In this document: piece after piece, positions 25,084 through 34,272 of the stretch
How positions within the stretch are numbered: position 1 is the stretch's first letter
Layout: each line of letters starts with the position of its first letter
Assembly (NCBI GenBank): GCA_964418255.1
Contig: CAYQKV010000004.1
Location: 1 to 64,000 of the forward strand
From: CAG-1782 sp964418255
GTDB lineage: Bacteria; Bacillota; Clostridia; Christensenellales; DTU072
DNA: 64,000 nt
Direction of reading: 5' to 3'
The notes under the pieces: model-generated
What the model saw: the letters and a program-made list of their open reading frames with translations, nothing else
What the model was told of the DNA's origin: nothing
Databases searched by the model: none
Program-made: the position numbers and the translations under genes

Positions 25084-26550
25084 ATGAGCGATTATAATTT
25101 GAAAATCGTCGGGAAAGCGCCGAATTTTGTTAAAGTCTCCGATTTTTTCGATAAAATTTTCCATTCGGTGTACTATCTGATTTTCGTTTCTCTTATTTCC
25201 GTTCTCGGATTCACTCTGAAACAGGAAATCGCGGCTATGTTTATTCTTCTCATAGTCGTAGCGGTTAATCTCGCGCTCTGCCGCGACGTTAGCCCGTCTT
25301 TTCTTCCCACCGTACTTATCGCTCTTATCCCTATGCAATACGCGAACGCCGACCTCTCCGGTTTCGGAGTTATGGTTTACGCCGCCGTATTTATGGTTCC
25401 CGCCATTGTTTTGCGGTTTGTTTTCTTCCCTTTCCGTTTCAACAAGGGTAAAAATCTCATTCCTATTCTCGTCTACTCGGTCGTTCTCGTGCTCGGCGGA
25501 GTGGGTTCGGATATTACGGCAAGCGAGTATTTCGCTTTTTATCCCATATACACCGTTCTCGGGCTGGGGTTTCTGCAAGCTCTTATGTATCTGTTCTGGC
25601 AAAGCTACACGCCAGTTTCTTCCGACGAAAATATCCTATATTTTTGTAAAATGATGTGCGCCGTCGCGGCTGTAAGCGTGATTATGATTTTCTATACTTA
25701 CGTCTACTACTATGCGACGCACGAAGTAAATTCTTTCAAATTCGTTTCTTTCCTTTGGAAAAACTACGTTTCGGACATTCTGATGCTTACGATGCCGTTT
25801 TCATTCTATCTTGCGGTAAAAACGCGTTACAAGATGTTGTTCGCCGCATACGGTTTACTTCAATATCTCGCTATAATTTTCACTTTAAGCGGGGGCGGAA
25901 TGATGTTTTCCACGCTTATGATGCCTTTCCTTTTGTTCCTTACGCTCAAAAGCGTGGACAAAAAACACAGGTTGATATTCCTCGTTTCCCTCGGCGCGCT
26001 GTGCCTTGCCATTCTCGCTTTCGTCATAGTCAAGCGCGACGTATTTATAGAGCTTTACAAAAAGAAAATCGCTACGGGCGGTACGGAAAGATTTACCCTT
26101 TACGAACACGCCATCGAGGTTTTTAAAAAATTTCCCGTTTTCGGAGGGGGATACGGCTATACCGACGCATTTATTCAGGAAAATTTCGTGGAAAAAATGG
26201 ATTTCATTATGACGTATTTCCATTCGACGTTTTTCCAAGCTCTCGCCGCAACCGGTATCGTAGGCGTTCTCGGATACGCTTTTATGGCGTTCTTCCGTCT
26301 TAAAACCTTTATAAAAAAAGACTTGTTCAATTTGTTTTTGCTTGTCGGCTTTCTCGGATACGCGGGGTATTCTATGATTGACGTAGGCACGGCTATGCCC
26401 TTCCCCTTCGTCGCAATGTGCACCTTTATGCTCGTTCTTACCGAAAAGTACAATATGCATAAAAAAGAAAATATTGCGTTAAACAAGGAGAACGTTCCGT
26501 CCGAACGGGAAAATTTAACTTTCTCCGATACGCAAAGCGACCCGCAATAA
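25084..26550 (+). CDS. O-antigen ligase/polymerase-like membrane protein (Wzy_C family)
   Basis: 488 residues with about 11-12 membrane helices. The Wzy_C hallmark is present: a polar extracytoplasmic loop with G-G-T-E-R-F-T-L-Y-E-H-A (about 340) and H-S-T-F-F-Q-A-L-A (about 381), where the catalytic arginine and histidine are expected. The tail from 460 is charged and cytoplasmic. Such proteins polymerise or ligate surface glycans from lipid-linked precursors. The convergent GT4 gene next door fits surface polysaccharide synthesis. Driven by a perfect promoter. Confidence 0.85.
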   Translation: MSDYNLKIVGKAPNFVKVSDFFDKIFHSVYYLIFVSLISVLGFTLKQEIAAMFILLIVVAVNLALCRDVSPSFLPTVLIALIPMQYANADLSGFGVMVYAAVFMVPAIVLRFVFFPFRFNKGKNLIPILVYSVVLVLGGVGSDITASEYFAFYPIYTVLGLGFLQALMYLFWQSYTPVSSDENILYFCKMMCAVAAVSVIMIFYTYVYYYATHEVNSFKFVSFLWKNYVSDILMLTMPFSFYLAVKTRYKMLFAAYGLLQYLAIIFTLSGGGMMFSTLMMPFLLFLTLKSVDKKHRLIFLVSLGALCLAILAFVIVKRDVFIELYKKKIATGGTERFTLYEHAIEVFKKFPVFGGGYGYTDAFIQENFVEKMDFIMTYFHSTFFQALAATGIVGVLGYAFMAFFRLKTFIKKDLFNLFLLVGFLGYAGYSMIDVGTAMPFPFVAMCTFMLVLTEKYNMHKKENIALNKENVPSERENLTFSDTQSDPQ

Positions 26551-26567
26551 GGTTCTTTATTGTTTTT
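26545..26567. terminator. Compact terminator shared by two convergent genes
   Basis: CAATAA and TTATTG form a short stem that includes the stop codons of both the ligase-like gene and the GT4 gene; T5 follows on the plus strand. The stem is AT-rich and weak. Confidence 0.45.
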
Positions 26568-27717
26568 CTTTTACGTTATTTACCGTTTCTTTATAGATGG
26601 CGAGGACTTCGTCGGTAATATCGTCCCAGGATTTATACAGGTCTTTTTGGCCCGTTTTTCCGATTTCCTTTAACTTTTCCTTTTCCGAGTAAATTTCTCT
26701 TATTCTTTTAGCGAAATCTTCCGCGTTTTCCTCGCTTAAAAATCCGTTTTTTCCGTCCTCTATCCCGTCGGCGGGGGAAGAACCTTTTATCGCGAGCACG
26801 GGCAACGCCGTCGCGTACGCGTCTTTAACGGCAAGCGAGCTTGTGTCGAAGGTGGACGTCATCAGAAAGAGGTCTGCCGCCTCGTATATCGCCGCAAGTT
26901 TACGTTTTTCCTTTATCTGTTCGGTAAAGATGATTTTCTCTTCCAGACCGTATTCTTTCACGTGTTTTTTAAGTTCTTTTTCGTAGTCTCCGCTTCCGAC
27001 TATTATCAATTTTACGGGAATTCCTTCGTCTGCGAGAATTTTTACCGCGTCGATAGCCAAAGGGAAATTTTTCACCGCGGTAAGTCTCCCCACCGTGAAC
27101 GCAACGAAATCTTTGTCGCAAATTCCGTATTCTTTTCTTATTTCCGCAATCTCTTCATCTCTTACGTTGAATTCACCGAGTTCCGCGCCGTTAGGGACGA
27201 CCGTGCACGGCGTATCCACGCGGTAGACTTCTTTAAGCATTTTTTTAGCGCCCTCGCTCACCGCTAAGCAAACGTCTGCTTTACGCATATTCCTTATAAG
27301 ATAGCTTATTGCTATTTTCCTAAGCAAGCGGCTTTTGACGTGCGCGTTGATTTCCTCGTGGTATTTCGTATGCACGGTAAAAATCACGGGAATTCCGCGT
27401 TTTTTCGCGTATTTTTCGATATATGCGCACAACGTGACGGGCGAGTGGCAATGTATAATATCGAAGTCTCTTTCTTTAAGCGTTTTCCGTAGTTTCCCGT
27501 CCAAAAACGGCAACGGAAGTCGTACGCCGTATTTCCCTCCCGAAACCGATTTACACGCGATGAGTTCGTACTCCATCGCAATCGGCGCGTTGGGATACTT
27601 CGGCGCAAGCACGGTACATTCCGCTTTCTTGTTAAGTCTTACGGCGTAATTATACACGACGCTCACCACTCCGTCCACGGTGGGGAAGTAGTTGTCGATA
27701 ACTTCGAGAATTTTCAT
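26557..27717 (-). CDS. GT4-family glycosyltransferase
   Basis: 386 residues, GT-B fold. The N-terminal half has P-T-V-D-G-V-V-S-V-V near residue 12 and H-C-H-S-P (about 90), the C-terminal half G-R-L-T-A-V-K-N-F (about 222) and the donor-binding E-x7-E region represented by T-S-S-L-A-V-K-D-A-Y (about 305). This resembles the glycosyltransferases that make glycolipids or start teichoic/lipopolysaccharide-type polymers. No signal peptide; peripheral membrane enzyme. AAAGGAAAAG precedes the ATG. Confidence 0.9.
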   Translation of the reverse strand: MKILEVIDNYFPTVDGVVSVVYNYAVRLNKKAECTVLAPKYPNAPIAMEYELIACKSVSGGKYGVRLPLPFLDGKLRKTLKERDFDIIHCHSPVTLCAYIEKYAKKRGIPVIFTVHTKYHEEINAHVKSRLLRKIAISYLIRNMRKADVCLAVSEGAKKMLKEVYRVDTPCTVVPNGAELGEFNVRDEEIAEIRKEYGICDKDFVAFTVGRLTAVKNFPLAIDAVKILADEGIPVKLIIVGSGDYEKELKKHVKEYGLEEKIIFTEQIKEKRKLAAIYEAADLFLMTSTFDTSSLAVKDAYATALPVLAIKGSSPADGIEDGKNGFLSEENAEDFAKRIREIYSEKEKLKEIGKTGQKDLYKSWDDITDEVLAIYKETVNNVKEKQ

Positions 27718-27749
27718 TTATTTTTCTTTTCCTTTATTCTCATACCCTA

Positions 27750-27779
27750 ATAATATCAGAAACTTTCGCTCCGTGTCAA
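27750..27779 (-). promoter_or_regulatory. Promoter of the GT4 gene
   Basis: TTGACA and TATTAT on the minus strand, 18 bp apart, 32 bp before the ATG. Confidence 0.78.
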
Positions 27780-27833
27780 ACGCACGCTTAAACCGCTCTT
27801 AACCGCCGTCATCTTCCTCGTCGTCTCTCTTAT

Positions 27834-27866
27834 TAAAAAACCCGAAACGTTATGTCGTCTCGGGTA
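27834..27866 (-). terminator. Terminator of the V-ATPase operon
   Basis: ACCCGA and TCGGGT form a stem followed by T6 on the minus strand, about 20 bp after the atpD stop. Confidence 0.8.
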
Positions 27867-27887
27867 AAAATTTTATATCGGAACCGT

Positions 27888-28520
27888 CTATTCCTGTTTT
27901 TGCAACATCGATTTGACTTTCATAAGTCTAATAGTTCCCGCTCTTTCGTTTTCGTCGAGTTTCATCGTGATATACTTTATCGTCTCGGTAATCTGCGGTA
28001 TCATAACGTATTCGAGCGCGTTTACTCTTCTGCGGTTTTTCTCGATTTCGTCCGCGAGCATATTGCACGTCTTTTCCACTTCGGCAAGCCTGATGAGTTT
28101 GGGCATAAGTTTGCTTAAATTCGCTATGCTTCCGTCGAGTTCCGCGCTTACCGACGCAAACGAATAAGGGTACAACTCTTTCTTTTCGCTTTCGGTAACC
28201 TGCAACGTGGGCACGTCCACGCCCATTACGTTGGTTTTTCCCGTCTCTATTTTTACGCTGTACCCGGGCATCGCAACCGCTTCTTCCATAACCTGTTCGG
28301 TCGTAACCGCGCTTGCAAGCATAAAAAGTCTGAGCGCGTCGGAAATTTCGCTCTCTATCTCTTTTCTGAGCGCCTTGTTTTCCCTGACGTATATCATAAA
28401 ACGACGTATGGTTTCGTCCGATTTGTCTTTGAGCAATTTGTGTCCGCGCGTAGCGGTTTTAAGACGCGTCTTTAACCGTCTTAACTCCATTCTCGTCGGA
28501 TTTACGTTCATTCTTGCCAT
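27888..28520 (-). CDS. atpD: V-type ATPase subunit D (central stalk)
   Basis: 210 residues, two long antiparallel helices typical of the rotor shaft: the N-terminal N-P-T-R-M-E-L-R-R-L-K-T-R-L motif and the C-terminal R-R-V-N-A-L-E-Y-V-M-I-P motif. It turns inside the A3B3 head and connects with F and C. Last gene of the operon, 78 bp after atpB, the longest gap in the downstream half. Confidence 0.95.
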   Translation of the reverse strand: MARMNVNPTRMELRRLKTRLKTATRGHKLLKDKSDETIRRFMIYVRENKALRKEIESEISDALRLFMLASAVTTEQVMEEAVAMPGYSVKIETGKTNVMGVDVPTLQVTESEKKELYPYSFASVSAELDGSIANLSKLMPKLIRLAEVEKTCNMLADEIEKNRRRVNALEYVMIPQITETIKYITMKLDENERAGTIRLMKVKSMLQKQE

Positions 28521-28575
28521 AAACTAAACTCTTCCTGTATTCTAAAAACTTTTACTTCCCTACTCGCGCCGTTAT

Positions 28576-28590
28576 GGGCGGGCGGGTGGG
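28576..28590 (+). other. G-quadruplex-forming 15-mer between atpB and atpD
   Basis: GGGCGGGCGGGTGGG, identical to the copy at 14349, again on the strand opposite the message and 8 bp behind a stop codon. Here it lies inside an operon. Confidence 0.8.
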
Positions 28591-28598
28591 ACGGCGCG

Positions 28599-29972
28599 CT
28601 ATTCCTTGTCGTAGAACTCTTCGAGATACGCGTCTCTTATTCTCTTCAATTCCCCTCTCGGTAAGATACGGAGAAGTTCCCAACCTAAGTCGAGAGTTTC
28701 CTCTATGCTTCTGTTTTTGGAGAAACCTTGACTTACGTACCTCTTTTCGAACTCTTCCGCAAACAGCGCGAATTTCTTATCCGCCGCGCTTAGCGCAGCG
28801 TCGCCTAAGATTGCCGCGAGTTCTTTCGCTTCCTTACCTCTTGCGTACGCGCTGAACAGCTGGTTCATCGTATCCGCGTGGTCTTTTCTCGTTTTGCCCG
28901 CTCCTATACCTTTATCTTTAAGACGGCTGAGCGACGGCAAAACGTCTATCGGCGGCACCACTCCGCGTTTATGCAATTCCCTGCTGAGGATTATCTGACC
29001 TTCGGTTATATATCCCGTAAGGTCGGGTATGGGATGCGTTTTGTCTTCTTCGGGCATCGTAAGGATAGGTATCTGCGTTATGCTTCCTTTCTTTCCTCTT
29101 ATTCTTCCCGCTCTTTCGTAAATGGTGGCAAGGTTGGTGTAAAGGTATCCGGGGTAACCTCTTCTTCCCGGAACTTCCTTTCTCGCCGCGCTTACTTCTC
29201 TTAACGCTTCGCAATAGTTGGTTATGTCCGTCATAATGACGAGCACGTGCATATCGCATTCGAACGCGAGGTATTCCGCCGCGGTAAGTGCCATACGCGG
29301 AGTGGAAATTCTTTCGATAGCGGGGTCGTTTGCGAGGTTCATAAACAGTACTGCTCTGTCGATAGCTCCCGTCTTACGGAAGTCGGAAATAAAGTAGTCC
29401 GCTTCTTCGAACGTTATACCTATCGCCGCGAACACAACCGCGAATTTACTGTCGCTGTTCAAAACTTTCGCCTGTCTTGCAATCTGCGCGGCAAGTTCCG
29501 CGTGGGGAAGACCCGATGCGGAAAACACGGGCAATTTCTGCCCTCTTACCAACGTGTTAAGTCCGTCAATCGCGCTTACGCCCGTCTGAATGAATTCGTC
29601 GGGGTAGTCTCTTGCAACGGGGTTTATCGGCTGACCGTTGATGTTTATTCTCATTTTGGGGATAATCGGCGCGCCGCCGTCTTTGGGTCTGCCCATACCG
29701 TCGAATACTCTTCCGAGCATTTCTTCGCTTACGGCGAGTTCTATTCCTTTACCCAAAAATCTCGCTTTCGCCGTGGAAATTTTCAATCCCGACGAACCTT
29801 CGAAAAGCTGAACGAGCGCGTTGTCGCCGTTGACTTCCAGTACTTTACCGCTTCTTATTTCTCCGTTTTCCTGTTCGACTTCGACGAGTTCGTCGTATTT
29901 GACTCCCGCCACCCCGTCTACCAGCATAAGCGGTCCGACGACTTCTCTTATCGTTTTATATTCCTTTATCAT
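28599..29972 (-). CDS. atpB: V-type ATPase subunit B (regulatory head subunit)
   Basis: 457 residues. The non-catalytic nucleotide-binding-like subunit that alternates with A in the head. P-V-F-S-A-S-G-L-P-H occupies the degenerate P-loop position, and V-P-G-R-R-G-Y-P-G-Y-L-Y and G-S-I-T-Q-I-P-I-L-T are the family blocks; the arginine completing the A-site is in the R-I-R-G-K-K-G-S region. Starts 13 bp after atpA. Confidence 0.96.
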   Translation of the reverse strand: MIKEYKTIREVVGPLMLVDGVAGVKYDELVEVEQENGEIRSGKVLEVNGDNALVQLFEGSSGLKISTAKARFLGKGIELAVSEEMLGRVFDGMGRPKDGGAPIIPKMRININGQPINPVARDYPDEFIQTGVSAIDGLNTLVRGQKLPVFSASGLPHAELAAQIARQAKVLNSDSKFAVVFAAIGITFEEADYFISDFRKTGAIDRAVLFMNLANDPAIERISTPRMALTAAEYLAFECDMHVLVIMTDITNYCEALREVSAARKEVPGRRGYPGYLYTNLATIYERAGRIRGKKGSITQIPILTMPEEDKTHPIPDLTGYITEGQIILSRELHKRGVVPPIDVLPSLSRLKDKGIGAGKTRKDHADTMNQLFSAYARGKEAKELAAILGDAALSAADKKFALFAEEFEKRYVSQGFSKNRSIEETLDLGWELLRILPRGELKRIRDAYLEEFYDKE

Positions 29973-29985
29973 TCGGCAACCTCCC

Positions 29986-31746
29986 TTAACCTATAAGCGT
30001 TTGTATCGCGCTTTGCAATTCCCCTTCGATTTCGTCGAATTTCGCAAGGTCTTTTTCTTCGATATACTTTGCTCTTCCGATTTTCTCTCTTACGGGTAAC
30101 TCGATTAAATCTTCGATGTCCACGCCTTCGTCCAATGCTTCGTGCCCTTTTCTGTTATATTCGAGAATAAGGTTCATCATCTTTTTCTGTTTTTCGAGGG
30201 AAGAATAAGTGTCCACTTCGTGGAAAGCGTTCTGATGCAAGTAGTCTTCTCTTATCATCTTCGCGGTTTCCATAGTTAATCTGTCGCTACTTCCCAGCGC
30301 GTCCAGTCCTACAAGTCTTACGATTTCTTCGAGGTTTGCTTCTTCCTGCAAAATGCTCATACATTTCGCTCTCAGTCTGTTCCACTCCTCTCCCATATTT
30401 TCCGCGTACCACTCGCTCAGTCTGTCCGCGTACAGCGAATAACTCTGCAACCAGTCGATTGCGGGGAAATGTCTCTTATACGCAAGCGCGTAACTGAGTC
30501 CCCAGAACACTTTTACTATTCTGAGCGTCGCCTGACTTACGGGTTCGCTGAGGTCTCCTCCCGGAGGGCTGACCGCTCCGATTGCCGTTACGCTTCCCAC
30601 GAGTCCTTCGCTTCCGAGCACTTTGACTATTCCCGCTCTTTCGTAGAACTCGGCAAGTCTGCTCGAAAGGTACGCGGGGTACCCTTCTTCGCCCGGCATT
30701 TCTTCGAGTCGTCCGCTCATTTCTCTGAGCGCTTCCGCCCATCTTGACGTGGAGTCCGCCATTATAGCGACGTTATATCCCATATCGCGGAAATACTCGG
30801 CTATCGTGATACCCGTATAGATACTCGCTTCACGCGCCGCAACCGGCATATCCGAAGTGTTCGCGATAAGAATGGTTCTCTTCATAAGGGGTTCGCCCGT
30901 TTTCGGGTCGATAAGTTCGGGGAACTCGTTCAAAACGTCCGTCATCTCGTTTCCGCGTTCTCCGCACCCTACGTATACGATTATATCCGCGTCCGCCCAT
31001 TTTGCGAGCTGGTGCTGAACTACGGTTTTACCGCTTCCGAACGGTCCCGGAACCGCCGCCACGCCGCCTTTCGTTATCGGGAAAAGCGTGTCGATAACTC
31101 TCTGTCCCGTAACCATAGGGATTTTCGGGGAGAGTTTTTCCGCGTACGGTCTTCCTTTTCTTACGGGGCATTTTTGAAGCATAGTAACGGAAATATCCTT
31201 TCCGTCCGCGCCCGTTATCACCGCGATTTCCTCGTCGATTGTGTATTCCCCGTCCTTAATCGTTTTCAGTGTGCCGCCTTTACCTGCGGGCACCATAATT
31301 TTATGTCTTACGAAATTGTTTTCCTGAACGAAACCGAGTTCGTCGCCGGGAACTACGGTCGACCCCTCTTTTGCGGTAGGATTGAATTTCCATTTTTTAT
31401 CGTGGTCGAGCGCGCTTACTTCCACGCCGCGTCCTATTCTGTCGCCGCTTTTTGCTCTGAGTTTCGCAAGCGGGCGTTGTATTCCGTCGAATATCGACTC
31501 GATAAGCCCGGGTCCGAGTTCGACCGAAAGCGGCATTCCCGTAGAATAAACGTTTTCTCCCGGTCCTATGCCGTCCGTCTCTTCGTACACCTGTATGGAG
31601 GCTTTGTCTCCTCTCAACTCGATTATCTCTCCGATTAGACGCGCGTCCGAAACTCTTACGACGTCGAACATTTTGCTTTCGCTCATTCCGCTCGCTACGA
31701 TAAGAGGTCCGCTTACTTTGATAACCTTACCACAAACTTCTTTCAT
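29986..31746 (-). CDS. atpA: V-type ATPase catalytic subunit A
   Basis: 586 residues, normal length. Walker A G-P-F-G-S-G-K-T lies near residue 232, followed by the G-C-G-E-R-G-N-E-M block with the catalytic glutamate and S-T-S-R-W-A-E-A-L-R. The ~90-residue insert (about 110-200) that marks A-type subunits is present. It hydrolyses ATP to drive ion pumping, or makes ATP in reverse. Confidence 0.97.
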   Translation of the reverse strand: MKEVCGKVIKVSGPLIVASGMSESKMFDVVRVSDARLIGEIIELRGDKASIQVYEETDGIGPGENVYSTGMPLSVELGPGLIESIFDGIQRPLAKLRAKSGDRIGRGVEVSALDHDKKWKFNPTAKEGSTVVPGDELGFVQENNFVRHKIMVPAGKGGTLKTIKDGEYTIDEEIAVITGADGKDISVTMLQKCPVRKGRPYAEKLSPKIPMVTGQRVIDTLFPITKGGVAAVPGPFGSGKTVVQHQLAKWADADIIVYVGCGERGNEMTDVLNEFPELIDPKTGEPLMKRTILIANTSDMPVAAREASIYTGITIAEYFRDMGYNVAIMADSTSRWAEALREMSGRLEEMPGEEGYPAYLSSRLAEFYERAGIVKVLGSEGLVGSVTAIGAVSPPGGDLSEPVSQATLRIVKVFWGLSYALAYKRHFPAIDWLQSYSLYADRLSEWYAENMGEEWNRLRAKCMSILQEEANLEEIVRLVGLDALGSSDRLTMETAKMIREDYLHQNAFHEVDTYSSLEKQKKMMNLILEYNRKGHEALDEGVDIEDLIELPVREKIGRAKYIEEKDLAKFDEIEGELQSAIQTLIG

Positions 31747-31807
31747 CCGGTTTCTCCTTAATTTGGAAAATCGCGTTTCGTTTTCCTTATTTTTTATTTC
31801 TTACTTG

Positions 31808-32128
31808 TTATTTTTTATCGAGAATATCCGTTCCCAACGCTTTTTCCACGTTACGCGATATTCCTTTCATTCCGTAACCCAGACTTCCCGCCGCGCCCGG
31901 TATGGGTATAACCGCGGGATACGGACGGGTCTTGTACCTGTCCACGGTTTCGGTAATCTTCTGCGCTATATCTTCCGTCACGAAAATAACGGGATAGTGT
32001 CTCGCGAGTTTTTTGAGCGTTTCCGAAGCGTGTTCCTCGTTCGTCACTGGGAATACGTCCGCGCCCACCGCTTTGAACGCGAGCACGCTGTCCTTATCTC
32101 CTATTACCGCTATTTTGTCGTTAAGCAT
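31808..32128 (-). CDS. atpF: V-type ATPase subunit F
   Basis: 106 residues. Small alternating alpha/beta subunit of the rotor: K-I-A-V-I-G-D-K-D-S-V-L-A-F at the start and F-V-T-E-D-I-A in the middle are typical. It overlaps the end of the C-subunit gene by 8 bp. Confidence 0.93.
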   Translation of the reverse strand: MLNDKIAVIGDKDSVLAFKAVGADVFPVTNEEHASETLKKLARHYPVIFVTEDIAQKITETVDRYKTRPYPAVIPIPGAAGSLGYGMKGISRNVEKALGTDILDKK

Positions 32129-33104
32129 ACAACGCCCTCACTCTCTTTTTCATCTCTTCCTGTTTTACGCCGTTCTTGATACACACGAGCACGACTCTGA
32201 GCACTTTGATTTCGTTGAGTTTGCCGAGATAATACCCGACTACGGGCGCAATCGAGAACATATCCGCTTTGTTTGCCGAGAAAATTTTGAGCAGGCAGTC
32301 GTCTTTCGCCGTCTCGAACGCGCTTAAATCTCCGTCGGTCACCCGCGCGAAAATTTCTTTATACCGCGTTCCTCCTACGAGTTTCGTAAGTTTCGCCATA
32401 TCCGTTCCGCATTCCTTGAAAGAATGAAGTCCGATTTCGCCGCCGGGTATAAAGTTTTCTTCGAAAAATCCTATTCCTTCGCCTATCGCGATTGTCCTGA
32501 GCATCGACCCGATATTCGCCGCGTCGATTACCGTAACGAAATATTCTCTTATATACTTGTCTGCGTTTTTATCCGCGAGCGTATCCGTGATTTCCGCGTA
32601 CATCGCTTTGTCGAGCTCGACGTCTATCGTCCGCGGGGAAATTCCCTCGGTTTCGAACCGTCTTTCGATTTTCTTCACCGCTTCGCCCATATACGCGTCC
32701 GCGAACCCGAGTTTGTTATTGTCGTAGCGTTCTTTAATTTCCGCCACGGCGAAATTTCCCTCGGGAAGCAACATTTCTTCGTACTCGCTTCTGTCGGTGT
32801 ACCTCGCTTTTACGATAACTTTGAGGTTGTGATAATCGTTCCTTAAAAAGAAACATTCTATCCCCATTCCTTTGGGGGCGGCTTCTCGTAAAAACGCCGT
32901 AGCCTGTCTTTCCTCTTCGCTTAAAACCTCGTAAAAGTTGTCCGCAGTGACGTTTACCCCGCCGCCGTAGCCGCTTTCCGCAAGGATACGGACGGCGTCG
33001 TCGATGTTTTTCGCTTCCATCATACGGTACAGCCGTTCTTCGGTAAACAGATTAAGCTCTTTCGCCCTCGCTCTCGCGGAAGCGAATATAAGTCCCTGTT
33101 TCAT
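32121..33104 (-). CDS. atpC: V-type ATPase subunit C (d-type socket)
   Basis: 327 residues, all-helical, cytoplasmic. The V-ATPase C/d family protein that joins the central stalk to the K ring. Family features include an N-terminal A-R-A-R-A-K-E segment, N-D-Y-H-N-L-K-V-I-V-K near residue 90 and D-A-A-N-I-G-S-M-L-R-T near 200. It starts right after the E gene. Confidence 0.92.
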   Translation of the reverse strand: MKQGLIFASARARAKELNLFTEERLYRMMEAKNIDDAVRILAESGYGGGVNVTADNFYEVLSEEERQATAFLREAAPKGMGIECFFLRNDYHNLKVIVKARYTDRSEYEEMLLPEGNFAVAEIKERYDNNKLGFADAYMGEAVKKIERRFETEGISPRTIDVELDKAMYAEITDTLADKNADKYIREYFVTVIDAANIGSMLRTIAIGEGIGFFEENFIPGGEIGLHSFKECGTDMAKLTKLVGGTRYKEIFARVTDGDLSAFETAKDDCLLKIFSANKADMFSIAPVVGYYLGKLNEIKVLRVVLVCIKNGVKQEEMKKRVRALYA

Positions 33105-33683
33105 TTATTCTCCAAACAAAACTTCCGCGATTGCGGGTTCGTGCTCTCTTCTCACGCCGCTCAGTTCTTCCTCGAGCGTAAGGTTTTTGTCCGCGTTTTC
33201 CGAACGGAGAATAATTCCTCCGCAGAACGCGCCGTAAGTTTTTGACGCGGTTACTTTTTTTCCGTATTTCGCCCCTTCTTTTACGACGAAATCTTTGCTT
33301 ACGGTATCTTTATCCGTTTCGGAAATAACGACCTCGTCCCCGTCTTCGGCGAACTTCAACATTCTGCCTATCAACGCGAGATAGCCTTTTTTATCCGCTT
33401 TAATAAGCGCGACCGCTTCGTCGAACGCCCTGTCGATGACCTGCTTTTTCGCTTGCAGCATCATTTTCTTCACTTCGAGATTAGCCACCGTGATTTTGCG
33501 CCGCACTATTTCGTCCCTTTCCGCATAACTTTCCGCCATATTCTTTTCTTTATAAATTTTGGCGTCGTTATACGCTATGGAAATAGCTTCCTGCGCTCTT
33601 TTGGAGCCTTCTTCGAGGGTGGAGTTCGCTTTCTGAATCGCGTCCTGGCGGATTTTATCGATAATTGCTTCTTTACCCGTCAT
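33105..33683 (-). CDS. atpE: V-type ATPase subunit E (peripheral stalk)
   Basis: 192 residues. A long N-terminal coiled coil (about 1-90, rich in A, K and E) and a globular C-terminal domain ending in V-R-R-E-H-E-P-A-I-A-E-V-L-F. Partner of the small H-type subunit in the stator stalk. The stop touches the start of atpC. Confidence 0.9.
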   Translation of the reverse strand: MTGKEAIIDKIRQDAIQKANSTLEEGSKRAQEAISIAYNDAKIYKEKNMAESYAERDEIVRRKITVANLEVKKMMLQAKKQVIDRAFDEAVALIKADKKGYLALIGRMLKFAEDGDEVVISETDKDTVSKDFVVKEGAKYGKKVTASKTYGAFCGGIILRSENADKNLTLEEELSGVRREHEPAIAEVLFGE

Positions 33684-33698
33684 TTTACGCCCTCATTC

Positions 33699-34190
33699 TT
33701 ACAGTCCCATCGTCGCCCAGTCGGGGATAAACACGATAAGGAAGGACGCAAGGAATCCGAGCAACGCGTACGTTTCGACCATAGCGGTCATAAGCATACC
33801 TTTCGTGCTTTCTTCCGGGCGTTTGGCGACCAAACCTATAGAGCTTGCCGCGACGCTTCCCTGATGCGCTCCGCTGAAAAGTCCCGCTATCGCGATGGGA
33901 AGGCATCCTGCGAGTATTCCTATACCGCCCTGCATACTGATAGCCTGCAAACCGCCGAAAACGCCGGTTTTCAGAAGCACGAGGAAGCCGATTATAAAGC
34001 CGTAAATTCCCTGCGTAGCCGGCAAAAGCTGTAAGATAAGGCATTTCATAAATTTGTCGGGGTCTTCCGCGGTTACTCCCGCCGCCGCTTGTCCCGCTCT
34101 CGCAACTCCTATCGCGGAACCCGTTCCGCTGAGTCCTACCGCAAGTGCCGCGCCCAACAGCGCGAGTACAGTTCCCAAATACGCTTCCAT
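33699..34190 (-). CDS. atpK: V-type ATPase proteolipid subunit K with Na+-site residues
   Basis: 163 residues, four membrane helices from a fused double hairpin. The ligands known for sodium in the Enterococcus hirae K ring have counterparts: L-P-A-T-Q in helix 2 (T59, Q60), Q110 in helix 3, and E139 in V-E-T-Y-A in helix 4. There is one carboxylate per four helices. This points to a Na+-pumping or Na+-driven enzyme. The high codon bias fits its high copy number in the ring. Confidence 0.95.
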   Translation of the reverse strand: MEAYLGTVLALLGAALAVGLSGTGSAIGVARAGQAAAGVTAEDPDKFMKCLILQLLPATQGIYGFIIGFLVLLKTGVFGGLQAISMQGGIGILAGCLPIAIAGLFSGAHQGSVAASSIGLVAKRPEESTKGMLMTAMVETYALLGFLASFLIVFIPDWATMGL

Positions 34191-34272
34191 TGTTTTATTT
34201 ACCTCCTTAAAACCTTTGGTAATTCTCGTATTACGATTTTTATATCTTTTTCGGCTTTATGCCGTTTAATCG

